Shown here piece by piece: positions 30,793-39,028 of a stretch of DNA of 48,981 bases (position 1 is its first letter; the number at the start of each line of letters is the position of its first letter). Both the position numbers and the translations under genes were made by a program. The notes under the pieces were generated by a model that did not search any database, was not told the origin of the DNA, and saw only the letters and a list, made by a program, of their open reading frames with translations. The stretch is from a virus: IMG/VR virus record IMGVR_UViG_3300050029_000513, positions 1 to 48,981 of that record; one strand, given 5' to 3'.

Positions 30793-31216
30793 TGGCGATG
30801 ATCTCGATGGGGATGATGGCCACGGCCTGTTGGCCGAGCCGACCTTCGTCGGTTTCGATGTCGCCGGAGATCCGGCAGTCGTGCACCAGACCTCCGAGCG
30901 TTTGCGTGCCGGTGGCGGGATCGCGATCGAGCGCCGCCACGATCGCGTCGACTTCGTTGTTGAGCGTGGTCACGACGTCGGCCGTGTTGCACGTCGACGC
31001 GTGCACGTAGAGCACGAGCTCCGCGCGGAACGTCCATTTCGTCGGCAACCCGGCGTGCGTGGACGCGGCCTGCTTGCCCTCGGCCTGAAAGAGCGCGGGC
31101 TGCTCAGCGGACGCCGTGTCGGCCCAGGTCTTGAGCGTCCGGCTCTTCGTGACGAGGCCCGTTGATGCCGTGGCCTTCGCGAACAGCGCGGCAAAGATTG
31201 CTTCACGGCTGGTCAT
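30785..31216 (-). CDS. Tail terminator-like protein
   Basis: 143 aa. 'REAIFAALFAKATASTGLVTKSRTLKTWADTASAEQPALFQAEGKQ...WTFRAELVLYVHA...NNEVDAIVAALDRD...LGGLVHDCRISGDIETDEGRLGQQAVAIIPIEI' has the layout of tail terminator / minor tail U-type proteins, which cap the tail and join it to the head. The order after the gp10-like gene supports this. Confidence 0.7.
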   Translation of the reverse strand: MTSREAIFAALFAKATASTGLVTKSRTLKTWADTASAEQPALFQAEGKQAASTHAGLPTKWTFRAELVLYVHASTCNTADVVTTLNNEVDAIVAALDRDPATGTQTLGGLVHDCRISGDIETDEGRLGQQAVAIIPIEIIANV

Positions 31217-31692
31217 ATGGTGGCCTCAGCGACCGCCTGGCGAAGCATCAGCCCGATCGGGATAGCCTGGTCGCGGAGCGCGCTGCGGAGGAAGGACCGT
31301 TCCGGCAAGTGCATGTGGCGCTGGTACGCGCTCACTATTGACGTGACCGGCGAGATCGGCCTGCCGAATGCCTGCTTGACTGTCCGCAGATGTTCACGGA
31401 CGGACACCGTGCCATCGAATCCGTACTCGTGCGCGGCGGCATACGAGAGATCCACGCCGACCGATCCCGTGATGCCGGCAGGCGTCTCGGCGACCACATA
31501 GTTGATCTTGCGCCGCAATGTGCCGGTGCGGTTCTTCAGCGCCTGGCCGGAGAGCTTCTCTTCCTTCACGTACCGCGTCAGCATGATCGCCGCGCGTGTG
31601 ACGGCCTCGCGCAGGTTGTCACGAACCCGAATCCCCATCGATCGGAGATTGAGGATCACGTTTTCGTCGTTGACGAACTTGAACGTGATCAT
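31213..31692 (-). CDS. HK97 gp10-like head-tail protein
   Basis: 159 aa from ATG 31692 (ATGA overlap upstream). 'LREAVTRAAIMLTRYVKEEKLSGQALKNRTGTLRRKINYVVAETPAGITGSVGVDLSYAAAHEYGFDG' is the gp10 family pattern (sGrLrrsi ... YA..hEyG). It acts at the head-tail junction. Confidence 0.82.
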   Translation of the reverse strand: MITFKFVNDENVILNLRSMGIRVRDNLREAVTRAAIMLTRYVKEEKLSGQALKNRTGTLRRKINYVVAETPAGITGSVGVDLSYAAAHEYGFDGTVSVREHLRTVKQAFGRPISPVTSIVSAYQRHMHLPERSFLRSALRDQAIPIGLMLRQAVAEATI

Positions 31693-32456
31693 GTCGGCGG
31701 CCGGAACGGGCGGTTGTACTGATTGAACCGGCGCATGAGGTGCGGTGGGAGATCCCGGAGGAACGCGGTCGTCTCGCCCGCCATCGCTTTGGACGCCATC
31801 CCGATGCGATCGCGCTCGCGGTAGAGGAACCCGATCGCCTCGCACATGTCCTGGTCGAGATCCGCCGGCAACGTCGCGAAGCCACCGGAGTAGACCAGCA
31901 CGACGTTCTGACGGCTCATCTTCGAGAAGCAGTAGCCGTCGAGATAGATCGTGTCGTTGTCGAACGTGTAGCCGGCCGAGCCGGGCTGGGCCCGCGGCGC
32001 GATCGCGACGTTGTCCACAGTGACGCTCGTGATCGAGATAATCGGATCGTTCAGGACCATCATCTCGGTCTTGCCCGTGCCGTTCCGAACTTCGTTGTAC
32101 GTGGTCTGGGCGAAGACACGGCTCAGCACCGACTGGATGCCGGCGGATAGGCCGGTGATCACCCGCTGGAGCAGCGCATCGTCAACACCGATCAGGCCGC
32201 CGCTCGTCCAGGCGCCGTACCCGGTCGTATCGATGCCGATGCTGAAGGTGTTGGGGTCGACGACCGTGATCGTCACCGTCTGGCCGTTCAACTGCGTCAT
32301 CCCATTGATGCCGGAGAACGCGACCTGAACGTTGGACTGGAGATTGTGCAGTGGGCAGGTGACGACGCCCGGGTTCGCGCGCGTGATGGCCGTGATCGGC
32401 TGTCCCTTCAAGCCGAGCCAGGCCTTCACGTTCGCGAGGGTCGTCAGGTCGCCCAT
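31689..32456 (-). CDS. Head-tail connector with inserted beta domain
   Basis: 255 aa. The ends match gp6-type connectors ('LTTLANVKAWLGL' and 'QNVVLVYSGGFATLPADLDQDMCEAIGFLYRERDRIG'). Between about residues 20 and 95 lies an inserted beta domain ('NPGVVTCPLHNLQSNVQVAFSG', then 'MTQLNGQTVTITVVDPNTFSI') of the kind scattered in virion proteins as a surface decoration module. It is part of the neck ring. Confidence 0.78.
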   Translation of the reverse strand: MGDLTTLANVKAWLGLKGQPITAITRANPGVVTCPLHNLQSNVQVAFSGINGMTQLNGQTVTITVVDPNTFSIGIDTTGYGAWTSGGLIGVDDALLQRVITGLSAGIQSVLSRVFAQTTYNEVRNGTGKTEMMVLNDPIISITSVTVDNVAIAPRAQPGSAGYTFDNDTIYLDGYCFSKMSRQNVVLVYSGGFATLPADLDQDMCEAIGFLYRERDRIGMASKAMAGETTAFLRDLPPHLMRRFNQYNRPFRPPT

Positions 32457-32462
32457 CGTCAG

Positions 32463-32717
32463 CTACTCCACCACGAAGCTGAACCCGATCGCGCGGAGCG
32501 GCTCGATGTGGCGCTCGAGCACGGCCACGCGGCCATCGACCACGGAGTACTCGACGTGATCGATCTTGCACGACGTCGTACCTTCCGGCGCCTGCAGCGG
32601 CACGCGCGCCTCACCGTCAGCGACTGGAACTGCTGGCGACGATGGTCCCTGATTGCGTTGCGGTGCGCCAGCCGAATCTCTGGCCGGCGCACCGTCTTTC
32701 GCCTTGAATGGCGGCAT
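32463..32717 (-). CDS. Small protein after the major capsid gene, unknown
   Basis: 84 aa. It has a polar, Pro/Ala-rich N-terminal half, then 'CKIDHVEYSVVDGRVAVLERHIEPLRAIGFSFVVE', a short alpha/beta unit. It could be a decoration or head-completion protein. There is no family match. Confidence 0.5.
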   Translation of the reverse strand: MPPFKAKDGAPARDSAGAPQRNQGPSSPAVPVADGEARVPLQAPEGTTSCKIDHVEYSVVDGRVAVLERHIEPLRAIGFSFVVE

Positions 32718-32793
32718 TCAAACTCCCTATCAGTGAACCGAAGGGTTGCGGGCGCCCGATGATCCGGTACGCCCGCGCGTCCCCCCGGACGAA

Positions 32794-34281
32794 CTAGCCG
32801 TTCGCGATGTTGCTGATGACGCCGAGCGTGAACGTCGCGTAGTGCTGGAGCACCTCGTCCGCGTACACGCCGTACTCGTAGGCCCTGGTGCGCAGCGGCC
32901 ACTCGAGCTGGTAGTACTCGCGGCGGGTCTTCACCTGCATGATGTTCGCGACCCCGTTGAGCGGATACGGGATCGAGTCGGCCGTCAAGAGCATCGTGCC
33001 GGCCGTCAGGTTCGGGTGCACCTCGACGTTCACCATCGTGTTGGTGATCGGGTTAAGCAGTCCGCTCACCCGCACACCACCGGTCACCGCATGCGTGCCG
33101 GTCGCATCGGCCGTCAGCCGATAGAGCGGCGCGCCGTTGTTGGCGATGATCTTCTTCGTGATGTTCTTGGACTCCTGGCCGTTGACCCAGAGCACGTCGG
33201 GCGAGAGGCGGTAGTTGTCCCAGAAGTACTGACAGGCCGTCACGAACTCGGCGATGTTGCCGGCGCCGTCGGACGTCAGCGGCGTCCCGGTGCCGGCGGT
33301 CCCGGCCGGCTGCGCCGAGATATAGGCGCCGGACCCTGACTTGGTGGCGAACGTCAAGAGCCCGTCCATCGTGGCAGCGTTCGCCGACAAGTCGGCGGCG
33401 GCCAGCGCGGAGGCGAGCTGGCTCGCACCCGGGTAGGCGATGAGCACCGCCGAGTTGATCGTGGTGATCTGAGCGAGGCGCTCGTTCGTCGCGGTTGCGC
33501 CGACGTACCAGGCGTAGGCGACGGCTCCAGGAATCACGGCGACGGTCGCGGCGATCGACCCGTTCGCACCGGTGACCGAGACCGTGGCATTCGCCGACTT
33601 CTGCGCAACGCCAGGGTTGATCGTGTCCGTCGAGGCGTCGGTGTTGGTCTTCGTGATCGCCGCGGCAGGCAATCCGCCAGCCACGCTCGAACGCCGGAAT
33701 CCATCCGGCGTCAGCGCGACGACGATGACCGAGGCCGCCGCCTGCGTCGCCATGCCTCCGACCGAGCCGGCGACCAGCACTGGAGTGCCGGTCGTGCCGA
33801 GCGCGTTCGACGAGTTCGCGTTGAGCAGCACAAACTCTTCGCCGATCATCACGGCGCGGAGCAGGTTGAGCGCTGCCGTCGCCTTCACATCCTGGAAGCC
33901 CTCGGCAGCGTAGTCGGCTTCGAACGTCACGCTGTCCTCGAGCCCGATGCCCTTGTACGTGGCGACGTAGCTCGCCGTCGCGGTGGTGACCAGACCACCA
34001 CGGTGCCCTTCCGAGACACTGACGTCGATCAACTGCGTGTTGATCGCCGTGACGGCCTTCCAGTTGGTGGCCGTGCCGCCGTTCCCCTTGACGCGCGGAA
34101 TCCTGTTCCGCAAAGGCGTCAGGACCGGGAAGAGCGAGAGCGCCGGCGCCTGGAGGTCGTACGCGACCAGTGCGGACGCCTGGGTGATGCCAGCCTTGTT
34201 GAGCTCCTGAGTCAGCACCGGGTTCGGCGAACCAAGCGCATCCTTCACGAGCTGCAGGCTTTCGGTGGAATTGACTTTCAT
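32794..34281 (-). CDS. Major capsid protein (HK97 fold) with internal insertion
   Basis: 495 aa. The N-terminal part 'AYDLQAPALSLFPVLTPLRNRIPRVKGNGGTATNWKAV' and the C-terminal 'YALNGVANIMQV...EYYQLEWPLRTRAYEYGVYADEVLQHYATFTLGVI'-type end fit HK97-like capsids of this class. Residues about 160-285 contain an Ig-like insertion ('NATVSVTGANGSIAATVAVIPGAVAYAWYVGAT'), making the protein larger than the family norm. It follows the protease-scaffold gene. Confidence 0.82.
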   Translation of the reverse strand: MKVNSTESLQLVKDALGSPNPVLTQELNKAGITQASALVAYDLQAPALSLFPVLTPLRNRIPRVKGNGGTATNWKAVTAINTQLIDVSVSEGHRGGLVTTATASYVATYKGIGLEDSVTFEADYAAEGFQDVKATAALNLLRAVMIGEEFVLLNANSSNALGTTGTPVLVAGSVGGMATQAAASVIVVALTPDGFRRSSVAGGLPAAAITKTNTDASTDTINPGVAQKSANATVSVTGANGSIAATVAVIPGAVAYAWYVGATATNERLAQITTINSAVLIAYPGASQLASALAAADLSANAATMDGLLTFATKSGSGAYISAQPAGTAGTGTPLTSDGAGNIAEFVTACQYFWDNYRLSPDVLWVNGQESKNITKKIIANNGAPLYRLTADATGTHAVTGGVRVSGLLNPITNTMVNVEVHPNLTAGTMLLTADSIPYPLNGVANIMQVKTRREYYQLEWPLRTRAYEYGVYADEVLQHYATFTLGVISNIANG

Positions 34282-34333
34282 TTCAGTACTCCGGTGAGGT
34301 GCGGCTGGTGGTGTGTCGTGGGTGAGAAACGGG

Positions 34334-35815
34334 TCAGACCGTGATTCGCTTGCCGCCGGTGGCGTGGACTTTCCGCATCACGCCGATCGGATCCTTTGGA
34401 TCTGGCTCGATGGGATCGCCTGATTTGTCGACTTCGCCCGCGTCGTCTGTCTTCGTGACCGTGGTGCGGACGACGCCTTTGCCCGGTGCGGGCTGCGCCT
34501 CGAGGAATGCGACCCTCTTCTGAAGCCCGTCGCGCTCGGTGGTCAGATCGGTGACGGTCTTTTCGAGTCCGGCGATCTTCTCGATCGATTCGGGCGCCGC
34601 GGCCGCGGATTTGTCGATCTCGCCAGTTGCCGCCTTTTTCGTGTCTGCGCAGCACGCACCGAGATTGGTCGCGGTGTCGTGCACCGTCTGGATCATCTTG
34701 AGATCAGCGGCGGAGTGGCGCTTGCCGGCCTTGGCCAGATCGCCCTTTGCGGCGAGCTCGATGACTTCGATCACCATGCCTTCGGGGATGATCGAGGCGA
34801 GCATCTCGTCCGTCTCTTCGGCGGACATTTTCTTGAAGATTTCGCAGAGCAGTTGGAGCGCCGTGCGGAGATCCGCCGGAACGGTCGACGCGTCCTTTTC
34901 CCAGCCGTTCTCCATCTCGACGTCCTGGGCGAGCCATGCGAGGCTCTGAAGGAGCGAGGCGAACGACGACACCGAGTACATGCCCTTGCGGAGATGCTTG
35001 AAGACCTTCTCCGCTGGCACTGCCGCAGCTGCCGCAACTGCCGCGGTGTCAGCGACGGCAGGAGCAGCTTCTACAGCCGGCGGGGCCGCAGCGGGCTTCT
35101 CTCCGGCTGGAGCGGCGGCAACGTCGGCAACCTTCTCGACGACCGGAGCAACCGGTGTGTCGACGACGAGCGCGCGGAGCTTCTTGCGGAATTCACTGAG
35201 CGGGGCGTCGGCCTTGGCCAGACCGTCGACTGCCTCTTCCGGCAGATATTCCTTCGTCAGGGAGAGCAGCTCGCCGACGGTGAGGTCATCCTTGTCGATG
35301 ACGGCCTTGAGGAGGCCGTACTTCTGGAAAGGCTTCTCTTCCGTTTCGGTCGCCGACTTGACGAGCGCGAAGTTCGCCGTCGGAACACACGGAAAGTCGA
35401 CCAGGGAGATTTCGCTTGGGCTGGCGGTGTATCGCGTCAGCGTCGAGTCGGTCGGATCCTTCCACTTTTTGACGTAGGCGCCGCCGATCGAAAACCCGGT
35501 GTAGACGCCATCGACGCATTTCTGCCATTCGTTGTCGTCGACGATCTTCGTGCCGATATCGATCGACTTGGCGGCGTCATCGGAGTTGAACGAGATCACC
35601 TTGCCGGCGGCGACCTTGCCATGCATCGCGCGGATGTTGCCGAGCGACTTGCCATCCGTGACCTTTTCGAATCCGGCGGACCAGTCGCGGAACAGCGGCA
35701 GCGAGGTCTCGTAGTCGAAGATTTCCTTCGCGCGGTCGGCGACCTCGGCAACGGCCTGGCCCCAGACTTCGCGCTTCTCGACGTCGACCTTCGTGATCTT
35801 TGCGAAGAGCTTCAT
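34334..35815 (-). CDS. Prohead protease fused to scaffold-like domain (XkdF-like)
   Basis: 493 aa. The N-terminal 160 residues are an HK97-type prohead protease: 'MHGKVAAGKV' with the catalytic His and 'ASPSEISLVDFPCVP' with the Ser. An Ala/Pro-rich linker (about 215-275) and a long helical C-terminal region with coiled coil ('IEKIAGLEKTVTDLTTERDGLQKRVAFLEAQ') would act as scaffold and be digested during maturation. It is the first gene after element copy 2. Confidence 0.82.
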   Translation of the reverse strand: MKLFAKITKVDVEKREVWGQAVAEVADRAKEIFDYETSLPLFRDWSAGFEKVTDGKSLGNIRAMHGKVAAGKVISFNSDDAAKSIDIGTKIVDDNEWQKCVDGVYTGFSIGGAYVKKWKDPTDSTLTRYTASPSEISLVDFPCVPTANFALVKSATETEEKPFQKYGLLKAVIDKDDLTVGELLSLTKEYLPEEAVDGLAKADAPLSEFRKKLRALVVDTPVAPVVEKVADVAAAPAGEKPAAAPPAVEAAPAVADTAAVAAAAAVPAEKVFKHLRKGMYSVSSFASLLQSLAWLAQDVEMENGWEKDASTVPADLRTALQLLCEIFKKMSAEETDEMLASIIPEGMVIEVIELAAKGDLAKAGKRHSAADLKMIQTVHDTATNLGACCADTKKAATGEIDKSAAAAPESIEKIAGLEKTVTDLTTERDGLQKRVAFLEAQPAPGKGVVRTTVTKTDDAGEVDKSGDPIEPDPKDPIGVMRKVHATGGKRITV

Positions 35816-35834
35816 TCCAGCGCTCCGGGAAATG

Positions 35835-35864
35835 AAAAGGCGGCGTGAGTGCCCTCACGTCGCC
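35835..35864 (-). terminator. Second terminator-like hairpin before the protease gene
   Basis: An 11-bp stem with one mismatch (35864-35854 with 35849-35839 on the minus strand) and a 4-base loop is followed by UUUU (35838-35835). It lies 20 bases upstream of the protease start and overlaps sequence complementary to the first terminator, so the two hairpins compete with a longer alternative pairing. Confidence 0.65.
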
Positions 35865-35876
35865 CGGAGCGCCAAC

Positions 35877-35915
35877 AAAAAAACGGCGCGAGCACCCGGT
35901 GAGGGCGTCACGCCG
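35877..35915 (-). terminator. Leader terminator, copy 2
   Basis: On the minus strand CGGCG (35915-35911) pairs with CGCCG (35888-35884), with inner pairing CACC/GGTG, followed by seven U (35883-35877). It immediately follows the shared 28-nt block and precedes the capsid/tail operon. Confidence 0.82.
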
Positions 35916-35938
35916 CAGTTACTGCAGCTGTCTCAGTT
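35911..35938 (-). other. 28-nt shared leader block, copy 2
   Basis: Identical over 28 bases to 18010-18037 and 44591-44618. It lies 9 bases after the -10 hexamer, so the predicted transcript begins at or just before it and then enters the terminator. Confidence 0.9.
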
Positions 35939-35947
35939 GTGATGTTC

Positions 35948-35976
35948 AGTGTACGCGCATGCCCGAGCGGCGTCAA
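35948..35976 (-). promoter_or_regulatory. Late promoter, copy 2
   Basis: On the minus strand TTGACG (35976-35971), a 17-base spacer and TACACT (35953-35948) form a strong sigma70-like promoter. It is positioned between the end of the 86-aa gene and the shared leader, and drives the capsid/tail operon if the terminators are overcome. Confidence 0.78.
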
Positions 35977-36003
35977 GCGCCGCCGGACATGCGATCCATC
36001 AGC

Positions 36004-36264
36004 TTACGGGATTCGGAGCGCCGGACCGGCGTACCGACCCTTGGCGATCAGCGCGTTGCTGTATGCCGCGCAGGCCCGATAGAACTTGGCCTCGTCGGGC
36101 GCTGCATCGTCGAGCGTCGGGTGTCCCGGGTCCATCGCGCTGACCGCCGCGGCATTCGTCACGTGGAGCGGGGGCAGCGTCGATGTGACGAAGGTGAACA
36201 TCGCCGCCGTGAGCGCTGCGCGCGCGGTGTTGGCAGTGGCTTGAGTGGCATCGGTGCGAGCCAT
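36004..36264 (-). CDS. Small head-region protein, unknown
   Basis: 86 aa: 'TANTARAALTAAMFTFVTSTLPPLHVTNAAAVSAMDPGHPTLDD', a mainly helical, Ala-rich protein. It is the last gene of the packaging/head operon before element copy 2. No family is recognised. Confidence 0.5.
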   Translation of the reverse strand: MARTDATQATANTARAALTAAMFTFVTSTLPPLHVTNAAAVSAMDPGHPTLDDAAPDEAKFYRACAAYSNALIAKGRYAGPALRIP

Positions 36265-36303
36265 ACGGTCCTCTTCTCTCTAAAGGGTGATTACAACGGC
36301 AGT

Positions 36304-37230
36304 TTACTCTTCTTCGGCCAAAACAGGTAAAACGTCGCAAACGCAATTCGGATGAGCCGGGGGATCGCCAATGCCGCCAAAGTCGTCGTCGAGCGGTACA
36401 ACGCCCATGTCGGCGGCATCGTCGCACTCGTCCATGTCGTCGTGTTCGCTGCCGAGGATCCATTCCTTGCCTGAAACCGAGCCAGAATCTCGGTAGGCCA
36501 TCAGGTTGCCTTCGACATCAGCCTGCGCGATCTCGGTGCGGGCGATCACCTCGGCCCGATCGGCACTGAACGCATATTCGCCCTCGAGCTCGTCCGCGAA
36601 GTCCGCAGTGCTGGTGCCATTCTCGATCGCGCGGGCGACGGATCCACGGAGCATGTCCCGGGTGCTCTCCGTGATCGCCATGTCGGCATCCGGATTCGGG
36701 ACCAGGTTGCCGTCCTCATCGAACGTCATTCCAACCATCGAAGCCGAACGCTCGCGCGCCCACGCAACCGCCTTTTCGTTCACCTGGTCGGTGATCTCCG
36801 CGCTCGCCTCGAAGCCGATCTGATCGAACCCGACACCGATGCCGTCCTGGGTGATGCTGATCAGGATGTCGGCGACGTCGGTTTGCAGCTTCTCCCAGGT
36901 CGAGAAGTCGAGCTGGTCAAGGATGGCCTGGACCTTCGCATCGAGCTCCGCCTTCGGATCCTCGGCCTTGACGACCTTATTGACCTTCTTCCGGGCGGCG
37001 ATGATCTGTTTGGCCAGATCCTTCGCTGCTTTCGGGAAGAACGTCGTGAACACAGCCTTCATCTGCGACCGAGCCGTGGTGACCGCTTTTCGCTCGCGAT
37101 CGATCCGCGGCACTTTGGCCTGGCGCTTCTTCTTCGCGATCGCGCCGAGCCGATGAACCATCTTGGCGACTCGCGCCGGCGGCACGCCGTCAGCGAGCAG
37201 CGCCGCTCGGACCGTTTCGGCGCGCGTCAC
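36304..37230 (-). CDS. Minor head / head morphogenesis protein (SPP1 gp7 / Mu F-like)
   Basis: 308 aa, GTG start overlapping the upstream stop (GTGA). The C-terminal signature 'SADRAEVIARTEIAQADVEGNLMAYRDSGSVSGKEWILGSEHDDMDECDDAADMGVVPL...IGDPPAHPNCVCDVLPV' is diagnostic of the phage head morphogenesis domain (conserved Arg-Thr-E and Cys/His/Asp cluster). The N-terminal half is basic and helical. It associates with the portal inside the prohead. Confidence 0.85.
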   Translation of the reverse strand: MTRAETVRAALLADGVPPARVAKMVHRLGAIAKKKRQAKVPRIDRERKAVTTARSQMKAVFTTFFPKAAKDLAKQIIAARKKVNKVVKAEDPKAELDAKVQAILDQLDFSTWEKLQTDVADILISITQDGIGVGFDQIGFEASAEITDQVNEKAVAWARERSASMVGMTFDEDGNLVPNPDADMAITESTRDMLRGSVARAIENGTSTADFADELEGEYAFSADRAEVIARTEIAQADVEGNLMAYRDSGSVSGKEWILGSEHDDMDECDDAADMGVVPLDDDFGGIGDPPAHPNCVCDVLPVLAEEE

Positions 37231-38123
37231 GTGGCCGCCAGGTCAGCGAGCAGCAACATCTCGAGTATCTCATCGATGTCGTCTTCCCACGATTCAGGAT
37301 CTTCATCTTCTGCGATCGTCGGGAAGACCAGCACGCCCATAGCGGTTGCGTGGGCAGTTCCACCAGCGGCGCCGGCGCCGAGCATCGGGGTAATCGGTGC
37401 CTTGGGATTGACTTTCCGCGGCGTGGTAGTGGGAACGTGCAGTTCAAACGCGTCATACTGAAAGCGGGCCTGCGGTACGACGTCAAGAAGGAATGCAGCG
37501 GCCGCCGCCAAACTCGATCCGCCAGCATCGGCCGCGCCGACCACGGCCGCCGAGGCGGTTGCGGCGGAGTCGCCCTCCGCCATTCCGCCCATCGGATTGG
37601 CGCTGGCAATCGATTCACCAACAGCATCTCCGCGCGAAACAACCAGGGCGGCGCCGGCCACATCAGCCTCGCCGATCGCTGAGCCTTGCTCAACATCGTC
37701 TTCCGTTGTCGCGGTCGCCGATGCCACGCCAACGGCCGCGGCACTTCCGGCGAGGCCAGCGTTTGCCGTGCCAGACGAGTTACCGCCGGCAACTCCAGCC
37801 GCGACGACAACAGCGCCTGTCTCTCCAGCCGTCGCTGCACCGATCGCTGAACCATTCTCTACATCGTCTTCGGTCGTGGCTGTAGCAACCGCGACTCCGG
37901 TCGCCCCACCGGCCGCGACGATGTCAGCGGACGCGGTTATCGCGGCAATACCGACCGCAGCGCCGTTCTCCACCAGCTCCGCCGACGCCGCGCCAATCGC
38001 AATCCCGATCGCATCGCCGGCGCCTGTGACGACGCCACCGCTATCCGCCTGTGTCGGGTCGTAGAGCCGCCCGTCAGATGGGTTCGCGTCCGATGGAACG
38101 GAGTGGAGAAAGCCGTCCGTCAT
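37227..38123 (-). CDS. Ala/Gly-rich repetitive virion protein
   Basis: 298 aa. Residues about 30-210 are low-complexity Ala/Gly/Val with recurring units of the type 'ATATTEDDVE[NQ]GSAIG[AE]A' and 'AVGIA..TA.A'. The C-terminal 80 residues are ordinary ('QYDAFELHVPTTTPRKVNPKAPITP') and end acidic. This is a silk- or fibre-like extended protein, perhaps a head fibre. It is coupled to the genes on either side by ATGA/GTGA overlaps. Confidence 0.6.
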   Translation of the reverse strand: MTDGFLHSVPSDANPSDGRLYDPTQADSGGVVTGAGDAIGIAIGAASAELVENGAAVGIAAITASADIVAAGGATGVAVATATTEDDVENGSAIGAATAGETGAVVVAAGVAGGNSSGTANAGLAGSAAAVGVASATATTEDDVEQGSAIGEADVAGAALVVSRGDAVGESIASANPMGGMAEGDSAATASAAVVGAADAGGSSLAAAAAFLLDVVPQARFQYDAFELHVPTTTPRKVNPKAPITPMLGAGAAGGTAHATAMGVLVFPTIAEDEDPESWEDDIDEILEMLLLADLAAT

Positions 38124-38455
38124 GTCGCGACCAGCGTATTGACCGAGGTCCCCGCGCGATCAGGCGAGCCCGCCAGATACCAGACGAGGTAGTACGGTCC
38201 CGACGTCGACGGATTCAGCGTGAAGTTCCCCGACCCGTCCGACACCGTTTGCGCGATCATGAGATCGTCCCACGCCCGATAGCACTTGACGACACAGGCG
38301 CCGAGCGCCGCGCCGGTGTTGTCGCGCGACACACCTGTTATGGCCGGCGCGTGGCCGAGGGACCGCGTGAGAAACGGACGATCCCTGAAGTGCGTCGCGC
38401 CCCACGGCGTCCGGCCTGCTAGCTGCCGCCGGAACGGGTCGAGCTTCGTCGACAT
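38120..38455 (-). CDS. Virion protein with carboxypeptidase-regulatory-like (Ig-type) domain
   Basis: 111 aa. 'PAITGVSRDNTGAALGACVVKCYRAWDDLMIAQTVSDGSGNFTLNPSTSGPYYLVWYLAGSPDRAGTSVNTL' is the CarboxypepD_reg-like beta-sandwich pattern ('G.V.D..G..L.GA.V.....D....A.T.SD..GNF.L'). Such domains decorate capsids or tails. It sits in the group of structural genes following the portal. Confidence 0.65.
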   Translation of the reverse strand: MSTKLDPFRRQLAGRTPWGATHFRDRPFLTRSLGHAPAITGVSRDNTGAALGACVVKCYRAWDDLMIAQTVSDGSGNFTLNPSTSGPYYLVWYLAGSPDRAGTSVNTLVAT

Positions 38456-39025
38456 TTAGATGCTTTCGTAGACGGTGTACTCGTGGACCGTAAAACTTCC
38501 AGTCGCGGCGGTCTGCGTGAAGAACATATCGACCGCATTCGCCACAGTATTATCGAAGCCACCGCCAACCGCCGGTGCACCGACTGGGCAGTTCAACTGT
38601 CCGTTGCCACCGACCGTCGGGAGCGGCGATCCGATAACCGCCTCGGACGAGAACGTGCCCATGCCGAACAGGTTCGATGCCGTCGCGCCGGCCACGACCG
38701 ACTTGCAGGTCAGCATGATCTCAACCCACCACGGCACCGTCACCTTGGCGACGATGTTCAGGTTGAGCGCGCCCGTGTCATAGACGACCGTCGTGCCGGC
38801 CGTTCCAAGGCGCAAGTCGAGCCGGAACGTCCCTGGAGTCGTGACGACGCAACTGATGCGACCGGACATACGGATAAACCATTGCTTCCCGACGAACCAG
38901 TAATTCGTCGGGAGTATGATGCGATTCGCCGCCGGAATGCACGACGCGGCCGCCGCCGCGGTGAGTGTCGGGCCATCGGTCGAGCCGATGATGAGCGGGA
39001 CAAAGGATGAGGGGTTCGGATACAT
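38456..39025 (-). CDS. Beta-rich structural protein
   Basis: 189 aa. 'AANRIILPTNYWFVGKQWFIRMSGRISCVVTTPGTFRLDLRLGTAGTTVVYDTGALNLNIVAKVTVPWWVEIMLTCKSVVAGATASNLFGMGTFSSEAV' resembles phage surface/fibre domains that trimerise. It abuts its neighbours. The position beside the portal suggests a capsid-associated spike or decoration. Confidence 0.6.
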   Translation of the reverse strand: MYPNPSSFVPLIIGSTDGPTLTAAAAASCIPAANRIILPTNYWFVGKQWFIRMSGRISCVVTTPGTFRLDLRLGTAGTTVVYDTGALNLNIVAKVTVPWWVEIMLTCKSVVAGATASNLFGMGTFSSEAVIGSPLPTVGGNGQLNCPVGAPAVGGGFDNTVANAVDMFFTQTAATGSFTVHEYTVYESI

Positions 39026-39028
39026 GGA

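Noticed and set aside
34679-35848. 389-codon plus-strand frame opposite the protease-scaffold gene
   Set aside because: Antisense shadow; the minus strand carries protease motifs and an ordered operon position.
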